Source of the DNA: JAAFIP01 sp043774625
Lineage (GTDB): Bacteria; Pseudomonadota; Gammaproteobacteria; Burkholderiales; Burkholderiaceae_C
Assembly (NCBI GenBank): GCA_043774625.1
Contig: JAYVTG010000105.1
Location: forward strand, 1-43,683
DNA: 43,683 nt
Reading direction: 5' to 3'
Shown here: positions 15,029-22,293 of the stretch, piece by piece
How the letters are laid out: every line of letters starts with the position of its first letter
How positions within the stretch are numbered: the first letter of the stretch is position 1
Translations under genes and position numbers: made by a program
Notes under the pieces: model-generated
Database searches by the model: none
Told to the model about the DNA's origin: nothing
What the model saw: the letters and a program-made list of their open reading frames with translations, nothing else

Positions 15029-15691
15029 GCCTGTGGTTGCAATCTCCGAACGAAGCTGCGTATTTAGTAAGCTCATCAGCTTAGAGACAGAGTGGATCAT
15101 GAGGCGATCTTCATTTGAGATCTTAGGGACCCAGCCGTACGCAATGCCATCTTGCTGCAGTTGCTTCCATTTGCTGTGATACGCGCGGGCTTCTTGCGAA
15201 TAGTCGCTCCAATCAACGTTCTCATCGCCCGAGATCAACTCGGTCAAGATGTCGTCGCAAATTTTCGAAACCTGCTTAGAGCCATGAAGCTTAAGTGTGG
15301 CGAAGTAAGAATTTAGAGTAAGCGAAATGTCGATTAAGTTTGACTTGCGAAGCAGGCTCTCAAGCTGGTCCTCTGAAATTTGAATCTCGCCATCAGTCTT
15401 GCCTTTCATATCGAGTAACCGGCCTACGTTCAAAAATGCGTTGAGCAGAGGCGCTTTAGTGTGGTCGATCCTTTCCAAGAACGCAGTATAAGTACCAACT
15501 TTGAACTCCAGCTGCTTCTGTGCGACGGCATGACGCGCTTGAAAGCCGGCAGTGAAATAGCCGCCTGCAACCGAAAGAACCGCTGCGAGAAGCGCTGTGG
15601 CGACAGCGAGAGCATACGGATTCGGCGCGGCAACTAGCGCCTTCTTGGAGGCTGGCTCGATATCAGCTGGGCGTGTTCGAGGGCGGCGCAT
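15023..15691 (-). CDS. Gene-cassette protein, single-pass membrane, unknown function
   Basis: A 222-residue protein, not recognised. One transmembrane helix lies at about residues 26-50 (NPYALAVATALLAAVLSVAGGYFTAGF), followed by ARHAVAQKQLEFKVGTYTAFLERIDHTKAPLLNAFLNVG and a helical domain with coiled-coil character. The frame opens at a TTG, but the ATG at 15691 follows the GTTAGGT core site by 7 bp, the usual spacing for a cassette gene. Its stop codon is embedded in the R'' box of its attC. The composition differs from the chromosomal genes around it. Confidence 0.8.
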   Translation of the reverse strand: MRRPRTRPADIEPASKKALVAAPNPYALAVATALLAAVLSVAGGYFTAGFQARHAVAQKQLEFKVGTYTAFLERIDHTKAPLLNAFLNVGRLLDMKGKTDGEIQISEDQLESLLRKSNLIDISLTLNSYFATLKLHGSKQVSKICDDILTELISGDENVDWSDYSQEARAYHSKWKQLQQDGIAYGWVPKISNEDRLMIHSVSKLMSLLNTQLRSEIATTGT

Positions 15692-15698
15692 CAAAGAG

Positions 15699-15989
15699 AC
15701 CTAACGAGGTTGTAAAAAAATATCGACGGCGGTAAATACTACTAGTTCCAGAGGGTACTTGACCCCTTCCGAAATCAGTGATCGTGCGCTGTAGGACATT
15801 CTATGAAGTCGAATTTTCATATCGTTGGTTTCCAATTTGGGCGAAGAGGTTTTTTTACAACCTCAACGTTGGAGGTAACCTGCGTGCGACAGCGTGCCAC
15901 CCCGCCCCGGTGGTGAAGAATGAGCGCAGCGGTCACCGTCAGGGCAGGGCGGCACGCTGTTGCGCGTCAGGTTGACCGAAGTGTTAGGC
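15699..15989 (-). other. Large attC-like region with two nested inverted repeats
   Basis: Bounded on the minus strand by a perfect R'' box GCCTAAC (15989-15983, overlapping the stop of the 15984-16580 gene) and a perfect R' box GTTAGGT (15705-15699). At about 290 bp it is too long for one attC. It contains two inverted repeats: 15706-15720 with 15850-15864 (15 bp perfect) and 15877-15906 with about 15947-15973. Probably two attC sites or an attC enlarged by an inserted piece. No convincing gene was seen inside. Confidence 0.6.
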
Positions 15990-16580
15990 CGCACGTTTCG
16001 TCGTTGTTGCACTACCAGCCTCCCTCGAGTGGATGGGCCGGTGCTGCCAAAGGATGATGTCTACTTTCTTCAACGGCGTAAATCTCTGGTGGCTCGATAC
16101 AAGCCGATCGAACTCGCTAATACAAAGCTTACCTTCAGGCAAAAGCAGGAATTCGGCATACCAACTCTCCATTGACGCATATGCCACTTTGGCAAGCGAG
16201 AGCTTGGCCTTGTTAGCGTAGCTCGGTGCCCTGTGGTTAGTATTTCCAAGAACATGCGTATCCCAGACTGGCTTGGACGGATCAATGGTCGCTACAAGCT
16301 TGCTTGAAAATGACGGCTCATACCTTCCGCTTGCGCGGAATATCGCGTCGAGGACGGCTGGGAAGGTGGGCTCAGTCCCCTTCAACTTCTGCATCAGTGC
16401 GTAGTAGTTGCGATACCACGAATCCTGGCGACGCTGCACTCGATAGAAGGCGTTGTACTTCTTTTGGAAAGTAACATCTGCAGAAACATCGACCTGTTTG
16501 AACAAGTCCATCAGTTCCGTGTATCGATCGATACCCGTCTGAGCCTTGACAATCGCGGCTTGAATTTCGTGGAGGTTCAT
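15984..16580 (-). CDS. Gene-cassette protein, unknown function
   Basis: A 198-residue mostly helical soluble protein that I do not recognise with confidence. The middle segment YEPSFSSKLVATIDPSKPVWDTHVLG resembles the SKxLxF..P..PIWD..V pattern seen in small helix-hairpin-helix glycosylase-like and restriction- or abortive-infection-associated proteins; this is a weak resemblance only. It is the first cassette of integron remnant 2: its ATG is 18 bp from the attI core GTTAGGC, with GGAGG absent but the spacing typical, and its TAA stop lies within the R'' box GCCTAAC of the next attC. Confidence 0.8.
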   Translation of the reverse strand: MNLHEIQAAIVKAQTGIDRYTELMDLFKQVDVSADVTFQKKYNAFYRVQRRQDSWYRNYYALMQKLKGTEPTFPAVLDAIFRASGRYEPSFSSKLVATIDPSKPVWDTHVLGNTNHRAPSYANKAKLSLAKVAYASMESWYAEFLLLPEGKLCISEFDRLVSSHQRFTPLKKVDIILWQHRPIHSREAGSATTTKRAA

Positions 16581-16597
16581 GGGTCGCCTTTTGTGAT

Positions 16598-16721
16598 GCC
16601 TAACTCAATGTAGAGAGGCAGCAATCTGTCGCCCCAACAAGGGATTTGTCTGCCCAACATCGGAGGCGATATGCCACAGAGAGCCTTGTCAGTTAAGGCT
16701 TTCAAGCGGTATACCGTATTG
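16598..16721 (-). other. attI-like site of integron remnant 2
   Basis: Ends on the minus strand in the perfect core site GTTAGGC (16604-16598). Upstream it holds further GTTGGG motifs (as in integrase-binding direct repeats of attI) and is homologous throughout to 13722-13845. It lies between the first cassette and the second intI remnant. Confidence 0.7.
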
Positions 16722-16773
16722 ATGGATAGTCATAACAACTCCAGAAAAACCAGCACGCCTGTTTTCAAGTCTA
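16722..16773 (+). pseudogene. intI: Integron integrase intI, 5' remnant 2
   Basis: Only the first 17 codons survive: MDSHNNSRKTSTPVFKS, matching MNSHNNSKKTTTPVFNS of remnant 1. The reading frame then runs straight into copy 4 of the dispersed element and stops within it at 16805. Everything encoding the recombinase domains is lost. Taken alone this would not be recognisable; the identification rests on its homology with remnant 1 and the shared attI-like upstream region. Confidence 0.78.
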
Positions 16774-16816
16774 GCCAGCGTGGAACATGCGCAAGCAGCT
16801 ACTAAATTAATAGCAA
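16774..16816 (+). repeat. Dispersed 44-bp element, copy 4 (truncates intI remnant 2)
   Basis: GCCAGCGTGGAACATGCGC, AAGCAGCTACTAAA, then TTAATAGCAA. Lies exactly between intI remnant 2 and the stop codon of the slmA-like gene, in the same orientation as copies 2 and 3. Confidence 0.92.
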
Positions 16817-16817
16817 T

Positions 16818-17471
16818 CTAACCCAGCAACACTGCCAGGCAAGCTTCCAGATGTTCCCCAGGCAGTCGCTTAAAGCCGCTACGTGCATAGCGCTGCAGGC
16901 GGCCCATGCAAAACGCAGTCAGCATGGACGCTCTGGCTTGCGCATCTGCCGTGGGCGCTGCGCTGCCTGCTGCTTCGGCCACTTCGCGCAGGGACTGTTT
17001 GAAGCCTGATTCGAGCTTGTCAAACAACTGGTTCATGCGCTGCTGCAGGCGTTCGTTTTCAAACACCAGGGCGTCGCCCACCATCACTCGGGCCATGCCG
17101 GGGTTTTTTTCACCAAACTGCAACAGCATGGTGACCGTTTTGGCCAAACGCGCGCCAGGTTGGGTTTCGCGTTCGCTGATTTGGTTGACCAGGCCAAAAA
17201 TGCTTTGCTCGATGAAGTCGATCAGGCCTTCAAACATTTGCGCCTTGCTGGCAAAGTGGCGGTACAGCGCGGCTTCGGACACGTCCAGCTTGGCAGCCAG
17301 CGCGGCCGTGGTGACACGTTCTGCGCCAGGTTGTTCCAGCATGTGGGCCAGGGTTTGCAAAATCTGCACACGGCGCTCGCCTGGCTTGGGGCGCTTGCGG
17401 GCGTTGGCATCACCGCTGGCGGTGGACTCGTGGTCTGAAGTGTTGGCGGATAAAAGTGCGTTGTCTGGCAT
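16818..17471 (-). CDS. slmA: SlmA-like nucleoid occlusion factor (TetR family)
   Basis: A 217-residue TetR-family protein with the SlmA pattern: after a basic stretch RKRPKPGERRVQILQTLAHMLEQPGAERVTTAALAAKLDVSEAALYRHFASKAQMFEGLIDFIEQSIFG, the HTH with the SEAALYRHFASK recognition helix, followed by a C-terminal dimer domain ending GRLQRYARSGFKRLPGEHL. SlmA binds specific DNA sites and blocks FtsZ assembly over the nucleoid. The frame is open to 17558 but the ATG at 17471 gives the normal length. The gene lies upstream of argB in this family of genomes, here separated from it by the two-component genes. Confidence 0.85.
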   Translation of the reverse strand: MPDNALLSANTSDHESTASGDANARKRPKPGERRVQILQTLAHMLEQPGAERVTTAALAAKLDVSEAALYRHFASKAQMFEGLIDFIEQSIFGLVNQISERETQPGARLAKTVTMLLQFGEKNPGMARVMVGDALVFENERLQQRMNQLFDKLESGFKQSLREVAEAAGSAAPTADAQARASMLTAFCMGRLQRYARSGFKRLPGEHLEACLAVLLG

Positions 17472-17529
17472 GGTCTTGCTCGATGTTTGCGTTATTCTCG
17501 CACACCAAGCTAACGCTTTACGTGAGCGC

Positions 17530-19236
17530 TTACTCGGGGTAAACCACAGGCACATCACTGCCCAAACGACCGCCCAAATTGCGGCCTACATCGCTGCTTG
17601 GTGTAACGGTAACCGTGGCCGCACTGGGGCGCAGGAACAGCGCCGCGCGCAGGCCCGTGTGGGGCTGGCTGGTGCTGTAGGTCAGGCTGCGGGGGTGCCT
17701 GCCCGATGTATCGCGGGCGACGGGGTCGCGGGCGGTGTATTTGCTGGCGTCGTCCAGCATGAGCTGGCTGCCGTGCAGGCGGGCAATTTCGTCGGCTATC
17801 GCCAGGCCCAGGCCGTTGCCTTGCGCCACCGTGCCTTTAACGCGGTAAAACCGTTCCAGCACGCGTTCGCGCTCCTCGGGTGCAATGCCGGGGCCGTCGT
17901 CCAGCACTTCGAGCACGATGGCGCTGTGCATCTGGTTAACCCAGGCGCAGCGGATAGTAACGCTGCCGCCCGCAGGCGTGTACTGGATGGCGTTGTCAGT
18001 CAAGTTGGACAGCAGTTCGCGCAACAGCCATTCGTGGCCGGTCGTGGTAAGGGTTGCATTGGCATTGGTGTTGGCTTGCGTCGGTACGCCAACCTCCAGC
18101 CCTAGCTCCAACCCCAGATCAATGTCTTTGGCCGTGGCGGCATCCAGATGCTGGGCCAGCACCTCTTTGCACAACTCTGCCAAGTCCACCTGCTGCATGG
18201 GTTGCAGCGACGTGGCCTCTGCGTCGGCCCGCGACAAGGCCAGCAACTGGTTAGCCAACTGGGTGGTGCGGCGCGTGGCGCTGAGCAAATGATTAATTTC
18301 ATTTGCTCCTAAACTTATAGCTGCTTGCGCACTATTTACAATGGCATTAGAGGTATTTAATGGGTAAATGCTAGTCTGAGGCAGGTTCACGGCCAGCGCC
18401 CAGGCTTCTACCTGCGCCTGCAAACCAGCCAGCGGCGTGCGCAATTGGTGCGCTGCGTCAGCGATAAAGCGGCGTTGCGATTGCTCTTGCGCGTGCATCA
18501 GTTTGAAGAGCCGATTGAGCGATTCCACCAAGGGGCGTACTTCTTGCGGCGAGTGGCTGACGTCCAGCGGGCTCAGGTCACGCGCGGAGCGATATTCGAC
18601 AGCTTCTTTCAGGTCCAGCAGCGGCTTCAAAGCGCGCTGCACTGCCAGATTGACGGCAATGATGACCGCCGCCAGCAAGAGTACATTGGGCAGCAGCACT
18701 TTGAGAAACAGGGCACGCACCCAGTCTTGCTGCGCGTCTGAGCCGTCGGCCAGCAGCACCACAAACTCACCTCCCGCTGTTTGCATCCGCTGCGAAATGA
18801 TGCGGTAAATGCTGCCGCGTGTACGCTCGCTGCGAAATTCCGCCTCGTTAGCAAAGGGCGTAAAGGAAAAGAGCCAAGGCTCGCCCAGCAGCATGCGCCC
18901 GTCCAGCGTGGCAATGCCAAAGTCTGCGTCGCTTCGGTCTTTTAAAAAGTCTTCGATGGCAGGGGCCAGCAGCACTATGGGGGCTTCGCCATCGGCTGGC
19001 GGCGGCGCAACAATGGAACTGGCCAGCAAGGGCACCAGGCGTTGCAGGTGCTGGTCTTGCAGCGCCGCCACGTTGCTGGCCAAGCGGTAGTCCACCCAGG
19101 CATTGGCCAGCGTTACGCACACCAGGGGTACCAAGAGCATGACAAGCAGGCGCTGGCGCAGGCCCACCATCACACCGGCTGTAACTGGTTTAGCAGGGCT
19201 GTCTGCAGCCGCGCTGTCAGACTGGGGGGGTGGCAT
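17530..19236 (-). CDS. TctE-like sensor histidine kinase with repeat insertion in the DHp hairpin
   Basis: A 568-residue inner-membrane sensor kinase. After an Ala/Pro-rich start come a first membrane helix (QRLLVMLLVPLVCVTLANAWV), a periplasmic sensor domain, a second helix (FLKVLLPNVLLLAAVIIAVNLAV), HAMP, the H-box FIADAAHQLRTPLAG, N-box NLTDNAIQYTP, and ATP-lid motifs DDGPGIAPEE and GNGLGLAI. Between the two DHp helices a segment reading NAIVNSAQAAISLGANE is encoded by copy 5 of the dispersed element. The ATG at 19236 overlaps the response-regulator gene by 20 bp; the longer frame to 19323 is less likely. Similarity to TctE suggests sensing of carboxylates, but the ligand is unknown. Confidence 0.88.
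   Translation of the reverse strand: MPPPQSDSAAADSPAKPVTAGVMVGLRQRLLVMLLVPLVCVTLANAWVDYRLASNVAALQDQHLQRLVPLLASSIVAPPPADGEAPIVLLAPAIEDFLKDRSDADFGIATLDGRMLLGEPWLFSFTPFANEAEFRSERTRGSIYRIISQRMQTAGGEFVVLLADGSDAQQDWVRALFLKVLLPNVLLLAAVIIAVNLAVQRALKPLLDLKEAVEYRSARDLSPLDVSHSPQEVRPLVESLNRLFKLMHAQEQSQRRFIADAAHQLRTPLAGLQAQVEAWALAVNLPQTSIYPLNTSNAIVNSAQAAISLGANEINHLLSATRRTTQLANQLLALSRADAEATSLQPMQQVDLAELCKEVLAQHLDAATAKDIDLGLELGLEVGVPTQANTNANATLTTTGHEWLLRELLSNLTDNAIQYTPAGGSVTIRCAWVNQMHSAIVLEVLDDGPGIAPEERERVLERFYRVKGTVAQGNGLGLAIADEIARLHGSQLMLDDASKYTARDPVARDTSGRHPRSLTYSTSQPHTGLRAALFLRPSAATVTVTPSSDVGRNLGGRLGSDVPVVYPE
18302..18345 (-). repeat. Dispersed 44-bp element, copy 5 (inside histidine kinase)
   Basis: Divergent first half (GCCATTGTAAATAGTGCGC) but intact core CAAGCAGCTATAAG and closing GGAGCAAA. 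In the sense direction of the gene; keeps the frame. Confidence 0.75.
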
Positions 19237-19945
19237 CGTCGGGCGAGCTGGGCTTGAAGACGCTGTTGCTGCCATGCTCCAGCCGGTAACCAAAGCCGCG
19301 AATGGAGCGCAGCGTAATGCCAAAAGGCTCTAACTTGCTGCGCAGGCGTGAGATGTACACCTCGACCGCGTTGGCGGTAATTTCTTTGTCCCACCCGGTC
19401 AGCGCCGCGAGAATTTTGTCTTTGGCTGCGGGCTTGGGCGCTTGCAGCAGCAGGTATTCCATCACCGTCCATTCACGCGGGCCCAGCTCGATCAACTGGC
19501 CCTTGAACGGGCCATGCACGCGCGCCTCGCGCAGCGATGTGTCCAGGGTCAGCACACCAAAACTCAGGCGTGCCGAGGTGGCTGCCTGCGAGCGGCGCAA
19601 CAAGGCGCGCAGCCGCGCCAACAGCTCGGGCAACTCAAAGGGCTTGACCATGTAGTCGTCAGCCCCCTTGTCCAACCCCTGCACGCGGTCTTGCAGTGCG
19701 TCGCGCGCGGTGAGAATCATTACCGGCATGCTGTGGCCGTTTTGCCGCAACTGCTGGGTCAGTTCCAGCCCGTCGGCGTACGGCAAGCCAATGTCGATGA
19801 TGGCTGCGTCAAACACGTCCTTGGCCACCGCGTCCAGCGCCCGTTCTGCACTGCCCACCCAGTCCACCGCATAGCCCGCGCCCGACAAGCCCAGCTTGAT
19901 GCCGCTGGCCACCATCACGTCGTCTTCTACCAAAAGCAGTCGCAT
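19217..19945 (-). CDS. TctD-like OmpR-family response regulator
   Basis: A 242-residue response regulator. The receiver domain has the acidic pocket VEDD at residues 6-9, phospho-acceptor Asp in AAIIDIGLPYADG, the switch Thr in MILTARD and Lys in KGADDYMVKPF. The C-terminal winged-helix domain (LGPREWTVMEYLLLQ to SIRGFGYRLE) is of the OmpR/PhoB type. It pairs with the overlapping kinase gene. A C-terminal tail SSPDDATPPV overlaps the kinase start. Target genes are not evident; no carboxylate transporter operon is adjacent. Confidence 0.93.
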   Translation of the reverse strand: MRLLLVEDDVMVASGIKLGLSGAGYAVDWVGSAERALDAVAKDVFDAAIIDIGLPYADGLELTQQLRQNGHSMPVMILTARDALQDRVQGLDKGADDYMVKPFELPELLARLRALLRRSQAATSARLSFGVLTLDTSLREARVHGPFKGQLIELGPREWTVMEYLLLQAPKPAAKDKILAALTGWDKEITANAVEVYISRLRSKLEPFGITLRSIRGFGYRLEHGSNSVFKPSSPDDATPPV

Positions 19946-19947
19946 AA

Positions 19948-19983
19948 GAATTAAATAGGGTCAGAGAATTAAATAGGGTCAGA
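19948..19983. repeat. 18-bp perfect tandem repeat
   Basis: Two head-to-tail copies of GAATTAAATAGGGTCAGA fill the gap between argB and the response-regulator gene. GGGTCAGA also appears at 23112-23119. Such TTAAATAGGGTCAGA units recur at ends of small mobile or REP-like elements in betaproteobacteria; no element body is present here. Confidence 0.75.
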
Positions 19984-19989
19984 ACACAA

Positions 19990-20895
19990 TTAATGCGAAC
20001 GGATCATCGTGCCGTAGGCCTGATCGGTCAAAATTTCCAGCAGCATGGCGTGGGGCACACGTCCGTCGATGATGTGCACGGCGTTCACACCGCTCTTGGC
20101 GGCGTCCAGCGCACCCGCAATCTTGGGCAGCATACCGCCCGAGATAGTGCCATCGGCAAACAGTTCGTCGATGCGCTTGGCCGTCAAATCGGTCAGCAGC
20201 TTGCCTTGCTTGTCCAGCACGCCGCTGATATTGGTCAGCATGACCAGTTTTTCTGCTTTCAAAACCGTAGCAAGCTTTGCAGCTACCACGTCGGCATTGA
20301 TGTTGTAGCTCTCGTTATTCTCGCCAAAGCCAATGGGGCTGATGACGGGAATAAAGGCATCGTCTTGCAACGCCTTGACCACGCTGGGGTCAATCGACAC
20401 AATGTCGCCTACCTGGCCCAGGTCGTGCTCGATGCTGGCGTCTTTGTTGTCTGCCATCTTGAGCTGGCGTGCGCGAATCAAACCGCCGTCGCGCCCCGTC
20501 AAACCCACGGCTTTACCGCCAGCGGCATTGATCAAACCCACAATGTCTTGCTGCACTTCACCGGCCAGCACCCATTCCACCACTTCCATCGTCTCAGCGT
20601 CTGTCACGCGCATACCCTGGATGAATTTGCCTTCCTTGCCCAAGCGCTTTAAAGCCGTTTCAATCTGCGGCCCACCGCCGTGCACGACCACGGGGTTCAT
20701 GCCCACGAGTTTGAGCAGCACCACGTCTTCGGCAAAGTCGGCCTGCAACGCTGGGTCGGTCATGGCGTTGCCACCGTATTTGATGACGAGCGTTTTGCCG
20801 TGGAATTTGCGAATGTAAGGCAAGGCTTGCGCCAAAATTTCGGCCTTGTCGCGCGGGGAAATGTGGGTCAGGTCTACGTCGGTGGTGGTGTTCAT
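19990..20895 (-). CDS. argB: Acetylglutamate kinase
   Basis: A 301-residue N-acetyl-L-glutamate kinase, second step of arginine biosynthesis. Visible family blocks: ALPYIRKFHGKTLVIKYGGNAM (ATP-binding), VVHGGGPQIETALKRLG with the substrate-binding glycines, GKAVGLTGRDGGLIRA, NINADVVAAKLA, and GGMLPKIAGALDAAKSGVNAVHIIDGRVPHAMLLEI at the C-terminus. Length and motif order are those of the arginine-inhibited bacterial ArgB. It is the most securely identified gene in the window. The two-component genes follow after the tandem repeat; upstream lie hairpins C and D. Confidence 0.97.
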   Translation of the reverse strand: MNTTTDVDLTHISPRDKAEILAQALPYIRKFHGKTLVIKYGGNAMTDPALQADFAEDVVLLKLVGMNPVVVHGGGPQIETALKRLGKEGKFIQGMRVTDAETMEVVEWVLAGEVQQDIVGLINAAGGKAVGLTGRDGGLIRARQLKMADNKDASIEHDLGQVGDIVSIDPSVVKALQDDAFIPVISPIGFGENNESYNINADVVAAKLATVLKAEKLVMLTNISGVLDKQGKLLTDLTAKRIDELFADGTISGGMLPKIAGALDAAKSGVNAVHIIDGRVPHAMLLEILTDQAYGTMIRSH

Positions 20896-20963
20896 GGCAG
20901 GCTCGTGCGTGTTGGGTTAACTTGTCTTGAATAATAGCGGATTGTGATCGGGAAAGCCTTGTA

Positions 20964-21040
20964 CGCGGGGTGAGCGTATGCCCTTGCCGCTCATGATGGG
21001 CATACCATAAATCGCGTCAACGGCATACGCTCACCCCGCG
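20964..21040. repeat. Conserved-loop hairpin C
   Basis: Perfect 19-bp inverted repeat: 20964-20982 (CGCGGGGTGAGCGTATGCC) and 21022-21040, around a 39-nt loop containing CGCTCATGATGGG and CATAAATCGCG. Arms are nearly those of hairpin A. It occupies the 333-bp gap between argB and the srkA gene together with hairpin D; nothing coding was seen in the gap. Confidence 0.92.
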
Positions 21041-21109
21041 CCATGGATTGTCAGACATCGTTGGTTCTTGCTTCTTGCGGGCTTTGTTCTTCAAACGGTT
21101 GCGTGCGAC

Positions 21110-21206
21110 CATCTTCGCTGTAGGGCCAGCCGTTCGCGACTCCCGCGATTTATGCGTACCCGCATCATGAGCGGGATCGCGAACGGCTGGCCCTACAGCG
21201 AAGATG
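21110..21206. repeat. Conserved-loop hairpin D
   Basis: Perfect 30-bp inverted repeat, 21110-21139 with 21177-21206, around a 37-nt loop that on the minus strand reads CCGCTCATGATGCG then GTACGCATAAATCGCG. Arms are unique to this copy. Ends 22 bp after the srkA-like stop codon in the transcribed direction. Confidence 0.93.
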
Positions 21207-21228
21207 CCCCCAATAAACACGACAAAAC

Positions 21229-22293
21229 CTAAACCGACAATGGCGCAAGCTGCATCTGCTCCACCTGCTCGCGCAGCATCGCCACCTGCCCTTTCCAGTA
21301 ATCACTGGTTCCAAAATGCGGGAAAGCGATGGGGAAAGCCGGGTCGTCCCAGCGGCGGGCCAGCCAGGCGCTGTAGTGGATCAGGCGCAGCGTACGCAGC
21401 GGTTCGATCAAGGCCAGTTCGCGTCGGTCGAAAGGGCGAAACTGCTCGTAGCCGTCCAGCAAAGCCGACAGTTGCTGCGTGCGCTGCCTGCGGTCACCGC
21501 TGAGCAACATCCACACATCTTGCACTGCGGGGCCGGTGCGCGCGTCGTCCAGGTCCACAAAGTGCGGGCCCGCACTGCTATTGCTTTGGGGCAAGTCGGA
21601 CGGCGTCCACAAGATATTGCCGGGGTGGCAGTCGCCATGCAAACGCAGCACGACGATGGGGCTGCCTGCTTCGGTGTTTTGAGAGACTTTTATGCCACTA
21701 GCCAGCGTGGAATATGCGCAAGCAGCTATTATTTGCATAGCATCTGCAAACACGGCCTCCCATTCAGATTGCACATCCAGCGGGATCATATGGTGGGCCA
21801 GCAACCAGTTGTGCGGCTCGGTGGCAAAGGTAGCTACGTTGAGCGCGGGGCGGGTGGCAAAGGGTTTCACAGCGCCCACGGCATGGATGCGCGCCAAAAA
21901 GCGGCCAATCCATTCCAGTGTGTCAAAGTCGTCCAGCTCGGGCCGCCTGCCGCCCATGCGCGGGCTGATGCTGTAGCTAAAACCGGCGTGGTGGTGCAGG
22001 GTTTGGCCGTTTAGCACCATGGGTGCGGCTAACGGGATTTCTGCCGCGTGCAGCTCTTGCGCAAAGGCATGCTCTTCCAGAATTTGCGCCTGTGTCCAAC
22101 GCTGTGGCCGGTAAAACTTGGCAACGACTGCTTCGCCCGGCGCGACCTGTTTACCGTCTTGTTCCAGGTGCGCCATATACACACGGTTTTCATAACTGGA
22201 CAAAGTCATCAAGCGGCCATCCAGCCGCAGGCCAGTGGCGTCCAGCGCGTCCATCACCACATCGGGTGTCAGGGTTTCAAAAAGATGGGGCAT
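21229..22293 (-). CDS. srkA: Stress response kinase SrkA (YihE family), with repeat insertion
   Basis: A 354-residue Ser/Thr protein kinase of the APH/choline-kinase fold. Recognisable SrkA blocks: LSSYENRVYMAHLE, VVAKFYRPQRWTQAQILEEHAFAQEL, the catalytic loop LRLHGDCHPGNILW, metal-binding FVDLDDARTGPAVQDVWMLLSGD and IEPLRTLRLIHYSAWLARRWDDPAFP. In E. coli it protects against stress-induced death through the Cpx/MazEF link. Just before the catalytic loop a stretch of about 20 residues (IIAACAYSTLASGIK) is supplied by copy 6 of the dispersed element, read antisense. Downstream come hairpins D and C. Confidence 0.93.
   Translation of the reverse strand: MPHLFETLTPDVVMDALDATGLRLDGRLMTLSSYENRVYMAHLEQDGKQVAPGEAVVAKFYRPQRWTQAQILEEHAFAQELHAAEIPLAAPMVLNGQTLHHHAGFSYSISPRMGGRRPELDDFDTLEWIGRFLARIHAVGAVKPFATRPALNVATFATEPHNWLLAHHMIPLDVQSEWEAVFADAMQIIAACAYSTLASGIKVSQNTEAGSPIVVLRLHGDCHPGNILWTPSDLPQSNSSAGPHFVDLDDARTGPAVQDVWMLLSGDRRQRTQQLSALLDGYEQFRPFDRRELALIEPLRTLRLIHYSAWLARRWDDPAFPIAFPHFGTSDYWKGQVAMLREQVEQMQLAPLSV
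21701..21742 (+). repeat. Dispersed 44-bp element, copy 6 (inside srkA)
   Basis: GCCAGCGTGGAATATGCGC, AAGCAGCTATTATT, then TGCATAGCA; preceded by GCCACTA as in copy 11. Antisense to the gene; frame kept. Confidence 0.92.
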
